Source of the DNA: Haliotis asinina
Lineage: Eukaryota > Mollusca > Gastropoda > Lepetellida > Haliotidae
Direction: 5' to 3'
Length of the DNA stretch: 64,000 nucleotides
Assembly: GCF_037392515.1 (NCBI RefSeq)
Contig: NC_090280.1
Coordinates: forward strand, 18,106,001 to 18,170,000
In this document: positions 32,324-43,812 of the stretch, one piece after another
How the letters are laid out: every line of letters starts with the position of its first letter
Numbering within the stretch: the first letter of the stretch is position 1
Translations under genes and position numbers: made by a program
Notes under the pieces: model-generated
Seen by the model: only the letters and a program-made list of their open reading frames with translations
Told to the model about the DNA's origin: nothing
The model's database searches: none

Positions 32324-34772
32324 CTGAAAGCAAACAGTGAATGCCTCTACATATATGACAGTTGAGATTACAGATCCTTAGTAAAGTACCGATTCTAGTA
32401 CTTGCTGAGGTTGATTCCTATTTCTAGAAATGATGAGAAACAGTGCTGAATTAAATTAATTAACTGTTCACCTGATGCCTGATGATCTGAAAAAGAGCAG
32501 AGTCTCACCAAATGTTGGGGAAATAGTAACTATTAATATAAGTTTCATACACTGAGTCAATGGTACCAAGTAGGTTTTTGCCAGTGAAACAACTTGATCA
32601 GAAGCTTCTGAAACTGATTTAGACCCAGCAGTTTTAGGTGATGCATAGTATCACACGAACCCAATTTAGTTCTCACATTCATTATTTCAGTTAAAACATA
32701 AACTGTTTTTATCAACAAAACATGGTAAGGTGTACTTTGCTCAATGCACTGGCACTCACAGACATACATTTTGTGTACAAGAATTTCATAAACAAATGAC
32801 AATCTAAAATATGCTTTTAGTTTTAAAGATTCTGAATCTGAAGTGAGAAACACTTAATGACCCACCACCTCCACAGAAGGACACACTTCCTAGAGACCTG
32901 ATAAGATAACATATCTGGCAACTAGAGACAATTCTACACAAATAATAATAAACACCACAAGACATGCCTGCTAGTGACAAGGAAGATAGTATGGCCTCCA
33001 CATTTTGGCTGGAATAGCCAGTGACATTTCAGGAGTTCAAATATCAAATAAAATTAAAGTAACTTGTCCTGACTAATTTTCAGCATGCCTTGATGATGAT
33101 GAAATTATGAACGAGTAAATCAACATGGTATTTGATGTTACTGATTACTGGACTAGTCATCGAAAAGTGATAAATAGCAAAGAAAGGTAACCTCACTTCA
33201 CTATCATTGTGAAATTTAATACCTACACTTTGTGAAGATATGAAATGACGTTTATTTGCAGTTTGAAACCATAAGTGGAAATTATCTAGTAGCCCATGGA
33301 CAAATAAGATACCACAGTAATATGCCCAGAAAGGTCAGGGTTGGGACTAGTCCAAATTCATGACCAAGGTACCAAACTCCTTATTACACAACACTACCCA
33401 AGTACTCAAACTAGGCTACAAGAAATGGGTACAAAATGTCAGAATTATTTCCACGGATTCTTGATAGATAGAAATCTGGACTCAATGCAATGCGGTTTTT
33501 CCCACAATCGAAACTCCTCTCTGAGTCCCATCAAAACAGTTCCAACTTTATCGCTTGCTTTATAATACAGAATCTCTCAATTATGAATTACAGACTAAAA
33601 TGACAGTCCCAACATTCAAATTGCATGAGAATTTTGTAGTAGTATTTGAAGTAGATGACTAAAATCTACTGAATAAATATCTTCTCCATTACTTCTGTTC
33701 ACAGGGGTAATTAATCAAACACTCACTAATTAGTGTCACTTAACTCAGAGTCAGTATGTAATCTTAGTAATGACAGGTTACTTGCTGTTTTCACATTTCA
33801 TCATAAGTCATGGTCAGTGAAACTGATTTGTCACTTGCTGACAAAGTGAAACCTATTGACGAGTCAGTGACGCCAAAACAGGAAAGATCTTGCTGAGAAA
33901 TACAAGATAAGTAAACAGAGCATATCAAATATTTTTGGTTTTCCTGTGCACGCAGTAAGAATATGCCTTTGTCTGGACCCATATTGAGAAAGTATGCCAC
34001 AAGCCTTGGTGCTGAAGAATTCAAAGCGCATTGTGGCAGAGTCAATGGTAACGAAGTATACAGACTCTTTAAAATCCAGACAAATGAGTAGGTCTCAGAC
34101 AAGTCCGTAATTGATAGATTCCATTGTGGTGCTGAATTCTCAAGGTGCTCCCATGTTTTACACTAAATTGTCTCAACTAGAAGGAAGACAATTCAGGTGG
34201 CAAATGAAGCAATTCACCTATATTCATGGCTAATGTGAAATTGAAAAATCAGAGTGCAAACAGGGGTGTCACATGTCAGCAGTAAGTAAAGTGGTCTGTG
34301 GTCTGTATATTTTCAGCTTTGGCAATAAAAGCGTCACAAACATAAATCCTGAAAGCGAGTTCAAGTCATCAGTTTGAGGGAAGAACAATAATTATGTTTT
34401 GCAAAACTCAAACGCTGATCGATTGGTTTTGTGGTTTCACTAGATTGAGCTATAAAAACACTTTCTGAGATTTCAGCTTGATTATGGAAACCAGTCAAGA
34501 TTTCACTTTAAAAATAGGCTTTTTTGTATAAACCTTTGACACAATAATTTATGATGCACACTAGACTCATTTTCTGTTTACAATAATCTTTTCATCTGGC
34601 TCACAAGATGCCCCATTAGAACCCTCTATCATTATTCATAACCAAATAGGTCTAGGTCTTTGAATGGCTTTTAAAAGTGACACTCATAAGGGGAGAATGA
34701 ATGAATGTCAGTTCCTTATTAAATATATGATACAAGGAACACAGCATTTCAGAGTTGTAACTTACTTCTACA
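32324..34772. other. TMEM192 upstream intron, nothing else assignable
   Basis: No conserved frame or complete repeat was recognised. Open frames on either strand (for example 33791-34102) show no domain and lack splice support. Confidence 0.4.
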
Positions 34773-35181
34773 CAGTGATTGAAATGATTTTTCAACTCAA
34801 CCTGACAGCCGGGCTGGTGGCCCATAAATGTTGCCTGCCCATCTTGAAAGTTGCCTGCCCACCTTTAATTAACCCTCTCTTTGTTTCTACAGATGTCCAA
34901 TCAAAGCATAGCTTACTAAGCCAGCCAGTTTTGCTATCTTCACTGGCTGAAGAGGTGTCCATGTATAGTTATGGATTGTGCTCGTAGCTTTCATTCATCT
35001 TTCTTAAATCAAAATATGACATGACAATTAAAATGGAATGATCGTCCTCAGAGTGAACTGAAAGTAGGTCAACCTTAAAAATTTCAGCCAGACAATCGGG
35101 CTGGTGGAGAGAATTTCCAGGCAGACCAACTCAAAATTTACCAGCCGCGGGCAGTCGGGCAGGCCATTATTTCGATAACTG
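34773..35181. mobile_element. hAT-like non-autonomous element with 8-bp duplication
   Basis: CTTCTACA stands immediately before (34765-34772) and after (35182-35189) the element: a perfect 8-bp target-site duplication. The ends are CAGTGATTGAAATGAT and, reverse-complemented, CAGTTATCGAAATAAT, with 13 of 16 positions equal. CAG ends with an 8-bp duplication are the hAT hallmark. The 409-bp body repeats GGGCTGGTGG and GCCTGCCC motifs on both sides and encodes nothing. Confidence 0.85.
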
Positions 35182-35213
35182 CTTCTACAGCTTAAGTATG
35201 CTCCTGCACCTGA

Positions 35214-35400
35214 TTGATGAGTGTGTGAACATGGTTTCACGTTGCTTTTAGCAATATCATGAGGGGTAGTGGAGTGGGGGTAGGGGTGACACCGGAAAAA
35301 GGTTTCACACAAGTTACCTATGTGTGGAATCGAACCCTGGTCCTACTAATCTTAGTGTGAGAGCCCGACGCTTTAACGATTAGGCTTCCCCACCAGCCCT
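35214..35400 (-). repeat. SINE S2 copy
   Basis: The plus strand shows CACGTTGCTTTTAGCAATAT (tail side), CCTATGTGTGGAATCGAACC (B-box side) and CCGACGCTTTAACGATTAGG (A-box side). It ends in CCACCAGCCCTT. Confidence 0.8.
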
Positions 35401-35745
35401 TCACCAGATGAAGGGGCAAGCAAGTATATACTTTGAAAAACACTTGTGTATACTGCTGTCTGTATCTATTTCTTTTTCTGTGTTTCTCATATCCCACCTT
35501 CCCTGAATTTTCATTTTCTACTTGTAGTGAATAAGAATGTGGATCAGGTGTTCTTACCTGAATTACAAAAATATTAATTAGGTTAAAACTTTACACCTGT
35601 TTTTAGGGCACCAGACACGACATTGCTGGGTGAGGTGGCAGCTGAGAAAGTAATCCATATATTTCCCATAAACAGTATTAGTTGGTCACGCAGTCCCTGA
35701 ACCACATTATTTTTCCCCACTGCCCAGCCCTCCCTGCTGGTTCAA

Positions 35746-36027
35746 GTGAGTGAGTGAGTTTAGTTTTACGCCGTACTCAGCAATATTCCAGCTATATGGC
35801 AGCGGTCTGTAAATATTCGAGTCTGGACCAAACAATACAGTGATCAACAGCATGAGCATCAATCTGCGTAATTGGGAACGAATGATGTGTCAACAATGAC
35901 CTGTCAACAATGACAAGTCAGCGAGCCTGACCAGCCGATTCCATTAGTCGCTTCCTACGACAAGCATAGTCGGCTTTCATGGCAAGCATGGGTTACTGAA
36001 GGCCTATTCTACCCCGGACCTTCACGT
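35746..36027 (-). repeat. SINE S1, full length, minus strand
   Basis: The plus strand reads GTGAGTGAGTTTAGTTTTAC, GCAATATTCCAGCTATATGG, then the S1 body to GCATGGGTTACTGAAGGCCT and ATTCTACCCCGGACCTTCAC. It contains a small internal duplication of ATGACCTGTCAACA. Confidence 0.85.
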
Positions 36028-36185
36028 GTTTGATGTGTTCAAGCCCTAAATGAAGCAAATTGGGTTTACTAGTACCCTCCATCCTTTCTGCAATGACACT
36101 GTATCAATAACATCTATGCACGCGACACTTTTTTCGTCATGAACAGAAATCGCGTCAGTAACATACTAAGTCAAATAAGGTTTAC

Positions 36186-36239
36186 AACACAGGCCGTGTC
36201 CCAGTCAGGAGTCTCCGGTATTTGGTGTGTCTGTGACAT
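36186..36239 (-). CDS. TMEM192: Candidate TMEM192 first coding exon
   Basis: On the minus strand an ATG with G at -3 (GGCATGTC) opens MSQTHQIPETPDWDTACV and is followed by GTAAAC, a usable donor. The 18 codons end in phase 0, as the next exon requires, and raise the total to 277 aa, close to the 271 of the human protein. It is chosen only on start codon, phase and length; other short first exons are possible. Confidence 0.35.
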
Positions 36240-36863
36240 GCCGATCTGTTGCGATCTCTGCTGAAACTGACGACAAAACATTCCTGTCTTACCCCGGAGT
36301 GTCTGGAGGTCTCCGACAAACTGACCATTTTGAAAAATACACGAACTCAATAAATGCTACATATGCTCCATTACAAATTATTTTTGTCAGAAGAATCTTG
36401 TTTGGGTCCACACAAATAACACCGGTCACGAGTTGTTTCGATCCTTAGGATTAAGTCATCCATGAAATAAAGTCCACATATTTCGTGTTTCATAGCGACA
36501 GAAGCAAAACCAAACAACAAGAACCACAAACAAGAAGTAATCATAATACGAAAGGTTGTCTCATCTGACCGTAACATGAAAGGGCAAGGTATTATGAGAC
36601 AAGCTATTGGGGAAAGATCGACTGTTGGGTGACCTTTAGGAATGGGGATATAAACATTCGCAACACCGCTTTGGTATCTTATTACCTCCACGACAGAAGA
36701 TCGAGAATAGTCTCCCTTCAATAAACATCCCCCTTTGGAAAATTGTCTTGTTACATTTATTTGCTCTGTCATCCCACAGGTAGGTGATACCTATCGCCTT
36801 AATAAAAGTTCCGCGTCTTACAGCCAAGTTAAATTGGGGAAGAAATGTTCTTAGCATGAACGC
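36240..36863. other. Probable TMEM192 upstream region
   Basis: Unique-looking DNA with moderately raised CpG and no recognised repeat. If the first exon at 36186-36239 is right, the promoter lies here. No TATA box was recognised. Confidence 0.25.
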
Positions 36864-36864
36864 G

Positions 36865-36901
<37 letters not shown>

Positions 36902-36903
36902 AC
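36864..36903. repeat. (ATC)n microsatellite
   Basis: About 12 uninterrupted ATC triplets on the plus strand. Confidence 0.95.
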
Positions 36904-37353
36904 ATGGATTTGACACCGTTATCACAGTCATATTGGAGTACTTGAAAGTTATTTAGAAGTTGGACGAAATGAATACATGGCACGCTTATTGTTATTTTTG
37001 TACGCTAATGTTTTTTCGGATTACCAAATTCTTTACTGTACAATAGTGACGTTTCGTTGTAGATGCTCATACCGTTTTTAAGCATGGATGCTTCTAGAAT
37101 GTCCCTCAGTTACATAACCCTATGTAATCAGCTTCGTGATTATATTGTCATCTTTATACATTCTCACATATCGTTGTGTAAACATTTTATCTCTTTATAA
37201 TCACTCTGTGCACAGACTCAGCTTTCACCCGATAAAGGAGCAAGAATCGTCGTCTAAAGAATAAAAAGTAGGTTTTATTAATGAAACGTGTCATGCTTTA
37301 ATAATATTATAAAATGAATGACAGCTGATGATTGGTTGAGACATGCTTCGTGT

Positions 37354-37936
37354 GAGTCCTAAATGTAAACATACCCGGTGCCATTAGAATGCCGGAATGT
37401 CTGAGTCCTAAATGTAAACATACCCGGTGCCATTAGAATGCCGGAATGTCTGAGTCCTAAATGTAAACATACCCGGTGCCATTAGAATGCCGGAATGTCT
37501 GAGTCCTAAATGTAAACATACCCGGTGCCATTAGAATGCCGGAATGTCTGAGTCCTAAATGTAAACATACCCGGTGCCATTAGAATGCCGGAATGTCTGA
37601 GTCCTAAATGTAAACATACCCGGTGCCATTAGAATGCCGGAATGTCTGAGTCCTAAATGTAAACATACCCGGTGCCATTAGAATGCCGGAATGTCTGAGT
37701 CCTAAATGTAAACATACCCGGTGCCATTAGAATGCCGGAATGTCTGAGTCCTAAATGTAAACATACCCGGTGCCATTAGAATGCCGGAATGTCTGAGTCC
37801 TAAATGTAAACATACCCGGTGCCATTAGAATGCCGGAATGTCTGAGTCCTAAATGTAAACATACCCGGTGCCATTAGAATGCCGGAATGTCTGAGTCCTA
37901 AATGTAAACATACCCGGTGCCATTAGAATGCCGGAA
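37354..37936. repeat. 49-bp tandem array, 12 units, apparently identical
   Basis: The unit reads GAGTCCTAAATGTAAACATA, CCCGGTGCCATTAGAATGCC, GGAATGTCT. GCCGGAATG recurs every 49 bp from 37391 to 37930. No difference between units was seen by eye. The array is followed at once by unique sequence (AGAGGCGACG). The complete homogeneity points to a very recent expansion, or in part to assembly. Confidence 0.95.
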
Positions 37937-39455
37937 TAGAGGCGACGTTAGTGGCATGTTATGTGTTATCACTTTCGCCATAGACAGTGTCTGTAAGAAA
38001 GTGGTCACATGTAAGAATTTATCTTTGTAATTATACGAGATCACTTTTTATCACATCTTTAATTTTACCCTTTTGTGAAATGTGAAATGAAATTTACATC
38101 ATCTGCGCTCACATGATATCTTGTTCAATCTTACTCTCTCAGTTTACTCATTGCAGCTACACAAGAGAAGTCAGTCAGAAAGATTGCTTTATTTATGATC
38201 TGCCGTGGAATTAACACATTTACAATTCCGACGGAATATAAAAAATGTATTTGAATTTCCTCTGTCTTCGTTGAGTAGATAGTGCATGTACCTAGTAGCT
38301 GTGTGTTTCTCTGTGTGTGCAACATTGCCAGACCACGTGATCACGAGGGAATCATTCGTGATGTAGCATCAGTTCATTCTTCCAAAAATAAAACAAAGTT
38401 GATAATTTACATATGCTGTTTTTATCTTTTTATCAATAACGTTTAATTGGATTTTTTTCTCTGCTTCGTATGCTATTCTTTATTTTGTCTCTTTTGTCTT
38501 TTGGAGTCATGTGAATCGTTATCTATCAGCAGCACAATACTCGTTCAGTTTATAGGCCTGGCCAGTCTATTTCATTGCCCGAGATTCCTTATTTTATTCA
38601 TCAGGAATTAGGAATCAGGATATTTACTCTCATAAACAATATATAAATGTTATAGAGAACATGCATTTATTTCGATAAATACAAAGTGTCATTATGGTTT
38701 ATATGCAGAAAAATATAAATGTCTAACTAAAATAGGGGTAATAAAATTTTCGTTAAACTTGACTGTTTCTGTACCAAAGGATGATACTCAGATTTCATAT
38801 GGGAAATAAGAAAAATATCAATATGGGTATTATTACAAAAATAACGAGAGAGAATACGTTTTCTTATATCATCTAGAGCTCTGCATGATAAGATGATATG
38901 AAATTTACCACGTAACGCATAGTCATTACAAATGATACGTTCTATTTTCTGTGTCTATATTATACCATCTGCAGGTTTCAATCGGTAATCTGTGATTACA
39001 TGTTCGCAGTTAACCAGACACGTTGTTTTAATGGGAGTCTGGTTAAATAAGGTTTAAAGTGAGATTATGCTTACCTTTTGATGAATTTTAAAGGTCGCCA
39101 TTAAGATTACTTAGACTGATCTATAAGTGTGTGTTTAACTTAAGTCTTTCAGCTAGGATGCGGAAGGAACACTTTGGGACTGTTATACGTAAGACAACCA
39201 AACATTTTGAAGTATACTTTTCTATGCATTCAAAAGATCAATCTGAATATTCAAACTAGTTGGTGGTTGTAATCATATGTAGTTAGGTGTATCATTCTGG
39301 TACTGATCATCTGTCAGATGGGCTGCCCGCAATCTTTGCTTCATTAGCTAAAGTAAATGTCACTCAAGAGCGTGTTATGTCAATACTTTGATGTGCAAAA
39401 AATAATCTATAAAAAATTCTGTGAGGTGACACAATTGATGGGTTTGAATGTTCGG
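37937..39455. other. Intergenic DNA, nothing assignable
   Basis: AT-rich, without coding frames or recognised repeats. It separates the TMEM192 upstream region from the GCNT locus. Confidence 0.4.
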
Positions 39456-39622
39456 AGGGCTACGGCTTAGCCTTATGGTTAAAGCGTTCGCTCGTCACTA
39501 AGAAGATCCCGGTTCGATTCCCCACATGGGTAAAATATGTGAAGCCCTTTTCTGGTGTTTCCCGCCGTGGTATTGATGTAACGTCGTTAGAAGCGGTTCG
39601 AAACTAAATTCACTCACTCGCT
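39456..39622 (+). repeat. SINE S2, full length, with A and B boxes
   Basis: The head TAGCCTTATGGTTAAAGCG serves as A box and GGTTCGATTCC (39511-39521) as a perfect B box of a Pol III promoter, so the family is tRNA-derived. The body GTGAAGCCCTTTTCTGGTGT follows, then AGAAGCGGTTCGAAACTAAA and TTCACTCACTCGC. Confidence 0.85.
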
Positions 39623-39904
39623 ATTCATATGTTGGAAAAATGGTTCATCTGAGGAAAAGTCAAGTACCGATCTGTTGATTTTTAATGATAATATGTTTCC
39701 GGTAGCTGCCTTTGTATAATGTTGTGCTTCCTTTTTTCGTTTAAAAATACGTTTTTCTAATTACGTTGAGCAAAACGGTTTTTTCTGAATGTAGCATTCG
39801 ATTGTTGTCAAACAGTATATTTCATCCAACATCCACAGCAGGTAATTAAACATATGATAAATTCTACAGTTTTTTGTGCTCGAAAGTTTATAAAGATAAT
39901 AGAG

Positions 39905-40063
39905 ACGGTGGGGAAACCTGCTGATTAATTCGTTTGCTCGCCACCCCGAAAGCCCGGGTTCGATTCCCCGCTTGGGTACAATTTGTGAAGCCCATTTCTG
40001 GTGTCCCCCGTCGTGGTGATTCTGGAATATTGCTAAAAGCGGTTTAAAACTAAACTCACTCAC
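39905..40063 (+). repeat. SINE S2, full length
   Basis: The A-box side is decayed. The B box GGTTCGATTCC at 39958-39968 is intact. The tail TCTGGAATATTGCTAAAAGC, GGTTTAAAACTAAACTCACT, CACC is one of the best-preserved S2 tails in the window. Confidence 0.85.
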
Positions 40064-40498
40064 CTTTACTCATATATAGACTATGGAGTTACATATCATG
40101 CTAACGCCCTAGGAATGAAATAAACGAATGAGAGTAAATTTCGTGAGGACTGAAATTGGCTGCACTTGTTGTCGTGCCACAATAGTTACCAGACCTAAAA
40201 AGGGAACCAATTATTTGCCATTTTTACTTATCCGAATAGACAGCAAATTTTCTTTCTTGTTAACATAAAAATTCCAATTAATTATCACTTATCAATTTAT
40301 CGATATGATAAGCTAAACTGACGTTTGGATAAATTCCTTTGCGATAGTAAATGGTTAAATATTGATACCATTAAAATATGGGGTGTTGCAATACTTTTAT
40401 CATGCGTATACATCGCATAAATTCCGTATCATGTCAGCTTTAAGACAATATGGAAAACAACAAGGCAACATAGTAACAGCTTATATCAAACGACTTCA
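40064..40498. other. GCNT 3' UTR side, nothing else seen
   Basis: AT-rich and without a recognised repeat. AATAAAATTTAA overlaps the GCNT stop codon on the minus strand; whether it acts as a polyadenylation signal is unclear. Confidence 0.35.
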
Positions 40499-40806
40499 TT
40501 AAATTTTATTCTTAACAAAATCCAGTGTTGTGTAATAGGACGTGTTAAAGGCGTACTCCCCGAGATACTCGTCCCTTGTCCGGTTGTAGTGCCACTCCTC
40601 GAGGCAGTCCAGGGTAAGAGGCTGGAAGTCCCAGTAGAATTTGTTAGCAAACAGATTTGGCCTAGTGGTCAGTATGGGTAGATCCCCAACGCCAAACACA
40701 CACACGGAGCGAACAAGCTTGCCGGTACAAGACCAGTTGCCCATCTTGCTTCCATACCAACTCTTAAACCTGGCAAGGAATGGTTTGTCTGGGTTGTCCA
40801 GTCGGC
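40499..40806 (-). CDS. GCNT-like gene, last exon
   Basis: Acceptor ATATCTTTTCAG/GCCGACTGG. It encodes GRLDNPDKPFLARFKSWYGS through RSVCVFGVGDLPIL and LFANKFYWDFQPLTLDCLEE to FVKNKI and TAA. It holds the C-terminal Cys residues typical of the GT14 fold. Confidence 0.9.
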
Positions 40807-42996
40807 CTGAAAAGATATGAATAGTTTGTTTGAACTCTGTGTTGACAAATGTCACCTGTGTGGAGCACCATTCAGGGAAACGTTTCATGTAGGTTGTACA
40901 ACAAAGCTGCCTCCACGAAAAGAGTTCAGCAAAAGTAAAACTTCCCTTATAAAGGATTAACTTGTTTGTGGATTATGACAATTGGAGTCCTACCCTTATA
41001 TGCTCCTGGTACCCCTAGCTGTGGATTATGATTAAGGGTGGAGAAAAACGTCTCATCGGGAACTTCGGTTTTCTTCACCCACTCCAACAGATCTCGGGCG
41101 GTTGAGTTGTGCAGGACGTAGTCTACAAATCCCCGACTGGCGGCAATGTGGACGGCCCCCTTTACAGTGGTGATGTTGTGAGGAGGTGGCCCGGCATGGC
41201 GCCATCTGTGTTTATTAGCTCTGGAAGAAATACGGTAGACTACCGTTATAGCGAACTCAAAGTGACCACAAAGTGTATCTCGCTATAGCCGGAGTTCGTG
41301 AGTGGGTTCGTGAGTTCGTGAGTTCGTGAGTTCGTGAGTGAGTTAATGTTTAACGTCACATCGGCAATATTTCAGAGATATCGAGACGGGAACATCTAAC
41401 ACTGAAATGTAATATTTGTTTATAATAAAAAGAAACTGTCGACAAAGGACAGTAAAATAACTAGAACATCACAATTAGAATTAAAACTAGCATAAAAATT
41501 TAAAACAAATATCACTATTTTGGACAATATTATATGTTTAAAACAGGTTATAGATCTCCAACAACTGGCGGTAAATCACCAGACTAGGGACCATGGGGAC
41601 TAACAGTACCTTTGCTATCTGCATTGTTCCTAGTTGGATTTACACCATCCCTTCACCTGCCGGCAATTGTAGGAAATGTTAACCACAATTAAAATACAAG
41701 CATACTACTTCCAACAATCTTGGTCATTTTAAATTTACTTAAAACGTTTTGGGACTTACGTACCCACTCAGGAGGAACCTGGATGAGGATCAGTCAAGTT
41801 TGCTGAAGAATGTTTGTAAGGTTCGGGAATCTGGTGGACGATCAGTAAGGTTTGCTAAACGACATTTTTAAGGTTCGAGAATCTGGTTGACAATCAGTAA
41901 GGGTTGCTGAAAAATATTTGTTAGGTCCAGGAATCCGGTTTTCAACCAGGATTTTCGATTCTACACGGCAATAGAAGCAGCAGCACCCTTCTATACCCTG
42001 GCGCTATATCCCACTAACGAACCACTATCACAACACCGAGTGTTAGTGGTTAGTTAGTTAGTGTTAGTGGTTAGAAATGTCTTTTATCTGTCCCCTGTTC
42101 AGTCACTAAAGGTCATCACATTTCTGAAGGTATTACCTCTTTATCGTACCCTCCAGATCATTGGCTCCATCGTAGGCTTTCAGAATCTTCACCAACTGTG
42201 CATTTGTTTTTAAAGGGAATTCCTGTCCGGTGAGATTAATGAAATATTTCCACTTGTGATGCCACAGATCTTTCATGCAAATAAGTTCAGGTTCCAGAAC
42301 TGTGAATTTTCCCCAGTGGACGCTCACAGAACGTGAGGATAGAAACACATTGTCAAAGCACTTGGCCAATGACGTCATCGCCTGTTTGACATCCGGTTGT
42401 GCTTTCGTGTCCATGTGGATGCAATAAAAGTTTTGTGGTCTGTAGATAGCTCGGAGAAGACGTTCAACCTGATTGGCATCTTTGAACATTACAATACTGA
42501 AAGCGATAGGGAATTCCTCCTCCTCTTTTGTCAAAGAGTCTGTTATATAACCTTTTTCTATTTTAAACGCGTCACATTTTTCAGTGGCAACACTGATATT
42601 AAGAGGAGGCCTAACGTGATTCATCTTGGCTTTGGATATTGCCTTTTGTTCCCCGTCTATGAGTAGTTTACAGTCATATGTGCTAACCCTCCTGGGTACA
42701 TAGCGGAAATGTGCTTTTGTTGTGATGGAAGGTCGGATGACGTTCTTGAATAACTGGTCCTTAATCTGTACCGTAACATCACGGTCCATATCTGTCAAAG
42801 ATTTAAATAACAGTCCTTGTAGATTTACTGACGTGTTTGTGATGTTAATAAACTTAGGAATAAAATATCGTGGGCGTGTGAGGTCAAGCCAGCGTTTGTC
42901 CGTAACTATGTCGCGGTAGAAGTACGTACTGCCGATCAACCCCAAACAGAGAATTCCAGCCCCGGTGTATACCAGTATTGCACCCCTTGGTGCCAT
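40499..42996 (-). CDS. Beta-1,6-N-acetylglucosaminyltransferase, GT14 (GCNT-like)
   Basis: Three exons (42137-42996, 40994-41220, 40499-40806) join in phase to 464 residues. The enzyme would add GlcNAc in beta-1,6 linkage to O-glycan cores (core-2 branch) or related acceptors in the Golgi. It has type II topology: a short N-terminus, a membrane anchor at residues 5-26 (GAILVYTGAGILCLGLIGST), a stem, then the GT14 domain from about residue 195. Family motifs: FPIAFSIVMFKD, LLRAIYRPQNFYCIHMDTKA, ELICMKDL, WKYFINLTGQEFPLKTN, GAVHIAASRGFVDYVLHN, LLEWVKKTEVPDE with the Glu near residue 343 at the catalytic position, RSVCVFGVGDL and LFANKFYWD. The start MAPRG is chosen because an acceptor (AAATTTCAG) precedes it at 43024. 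Which GCNT subtype it is cannot be told, so no symbol is given. Confidence 0.9.
40994..41220 (-). CDS. GCNT-like gene, middle exon
   Basis: Acceptor TTTCTTCCAG/AGCTAATAAA, donor TATAAGG/GTAGGA. It encodes RANKHRWRHAGPPP, GAVHIAASRGFVDYVLHN and LLEWVKKTEVPDETFFSTL, the region carrying the catalytic Glu in the family. Confidence 0.9.
41288..41776 (-). mobile_element. 5'-truncated LINE copy: 3' end only
   Basis: About 430 bp match the 3' UTR of the LINE at 26060-30900 in the same orientation. The minus-strand end reads GATGTGACGTTAAACATTAA and CTCACTCAC, then about six 8-bp units of TCACGAAC type (plus strand GTTCGTGA, 41288-41337). Truncation on the 5' side and a short repetitive 3' tail are what LINE insertion leaves. 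It sits in GCNT intron 1. Confidence 0.85.
41786..41943. repeat. ~60-bp imperfect tandem repeat, three units
   Basis: ATCAGTAAGGTTTGCT..., AGGTTCGGGAATCTGGT and variants recur at about 41795, 41848 and 41893. The copies are diverged. They lie in GCNT intron 1. Confidence 0.75.
42137..42996 (-). CDS. GCNT-like gene, first coding exon
   Basis: It starts MAPRGAILVYTG with the membrane anchor and runs to NDLEGTIK with donor AAAGAG/GTAATA. It includes the stem and the first half of the GT14 domain. The 27 bases up to the acceptor at 43024 would be 5' UTR, so at least one upstream noncoding exon is expected. A segment with a good donor (GAAAG/GTACGT at 45486) is a candidate. Confidence 0.9.
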
Positions 42997-43156
42997 TGTC
43001 GGGGTCGTGGCTGTGCTGAAGTCCTGAAATTTAGAGGATTGAGTTATAAATATATGGAAGACAAACGACATACATTTGACAATGGTTTGAGTGCTTCGAA
43101 CATCAAACTGTGGAAATGTGTGGAAGCGAGTCGATGAGTAGGGACGTGAATGAGTG

Positions 43157-43407
43157 GGTGAGTGAGTGGATGACGGGTTGTTTTACGCCGTCCTCAGCAA
43201 TATTCTATTGATATGGTCCCGTCTGTAAAAAATGAAGTCTTCACCAAACAATCACGTGACCAATGCCGTGAGCATCGATGCATGTAACTGGGAATCGATG
43301 ACATGTGCCAACCAAGTCAGCGAGTCTGACCACCCGATCCCGTTAGTCGCCTCTTACGAAACACATTGGTTGCAAGAGACCGATTCTAACACGGATCTTC
43401 ACGGGTG
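43157..43407 (-). repeat. SINE S1, near full length
   Basis: The plus strand has GTTTTACGCCGTCCTCAGCA, a diverged middle, AGTCAGCGAGTCTGACCACC, CGATCCCGTTAGTCGCCTCT and GATCTTCACGGGT. Confidence 0.8.
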
Positions 43408-43812
43408 AGTGAGTGAGTGGGTTTAAAGTAATATACCACACCATTACACACGAAGTTTACCTTGAGATACGAACCTTTGGGACTGAGGCACCCGATCTCA
43501 TCCAGACTGTGTCACGAGTTGACACAAAGAATCGATATGCATGTGTGTATATTAAAAAATGCAATGCATATACCCGCAGACTACGTCTGACGTCAGTGAT
43601 AGTATCTGACTTCGGTGATAAAATACTAGCATTAATAAATGTTTCTGTTATTAGGAACCTGATAACGTTGATTACCACTTGTCATTTTGTAGCTCTAACC
43701 GTCGCGACTTACCGGAAAACGTCCTTTGTGCAGAACAATATCCCAACTAAACTATTATGACTTGAGGCAGCGGCATAATTTTAAAGTTACGTGCTTGCTT
43801 TAATATCATTTT
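43408..43812. other. GCNT upstream DNA, no gene
   Basis: Open frames on both strands overlap here (about 115 and 73 codons) without recognisable domains. No repeat is recognised. Confidence 0.35.

Noticed and set aside
39456-39525. tRNA gene
   Set aside because: The A and B boxes are good, but no closing acceptor stem is present and the SINE body follows. The same holds for 39905, 46583, 13738 and 61915-62155.
43022-43071. Upstream ATG of the GCNT-like gene (MSFVFHIFITQ...)
   Set aside because: It lies before a clear acceptor (AAATTTCAG at about 43024), so it is probably intron. The start at MAPRG gives the usual short tail before the membrane anchor.
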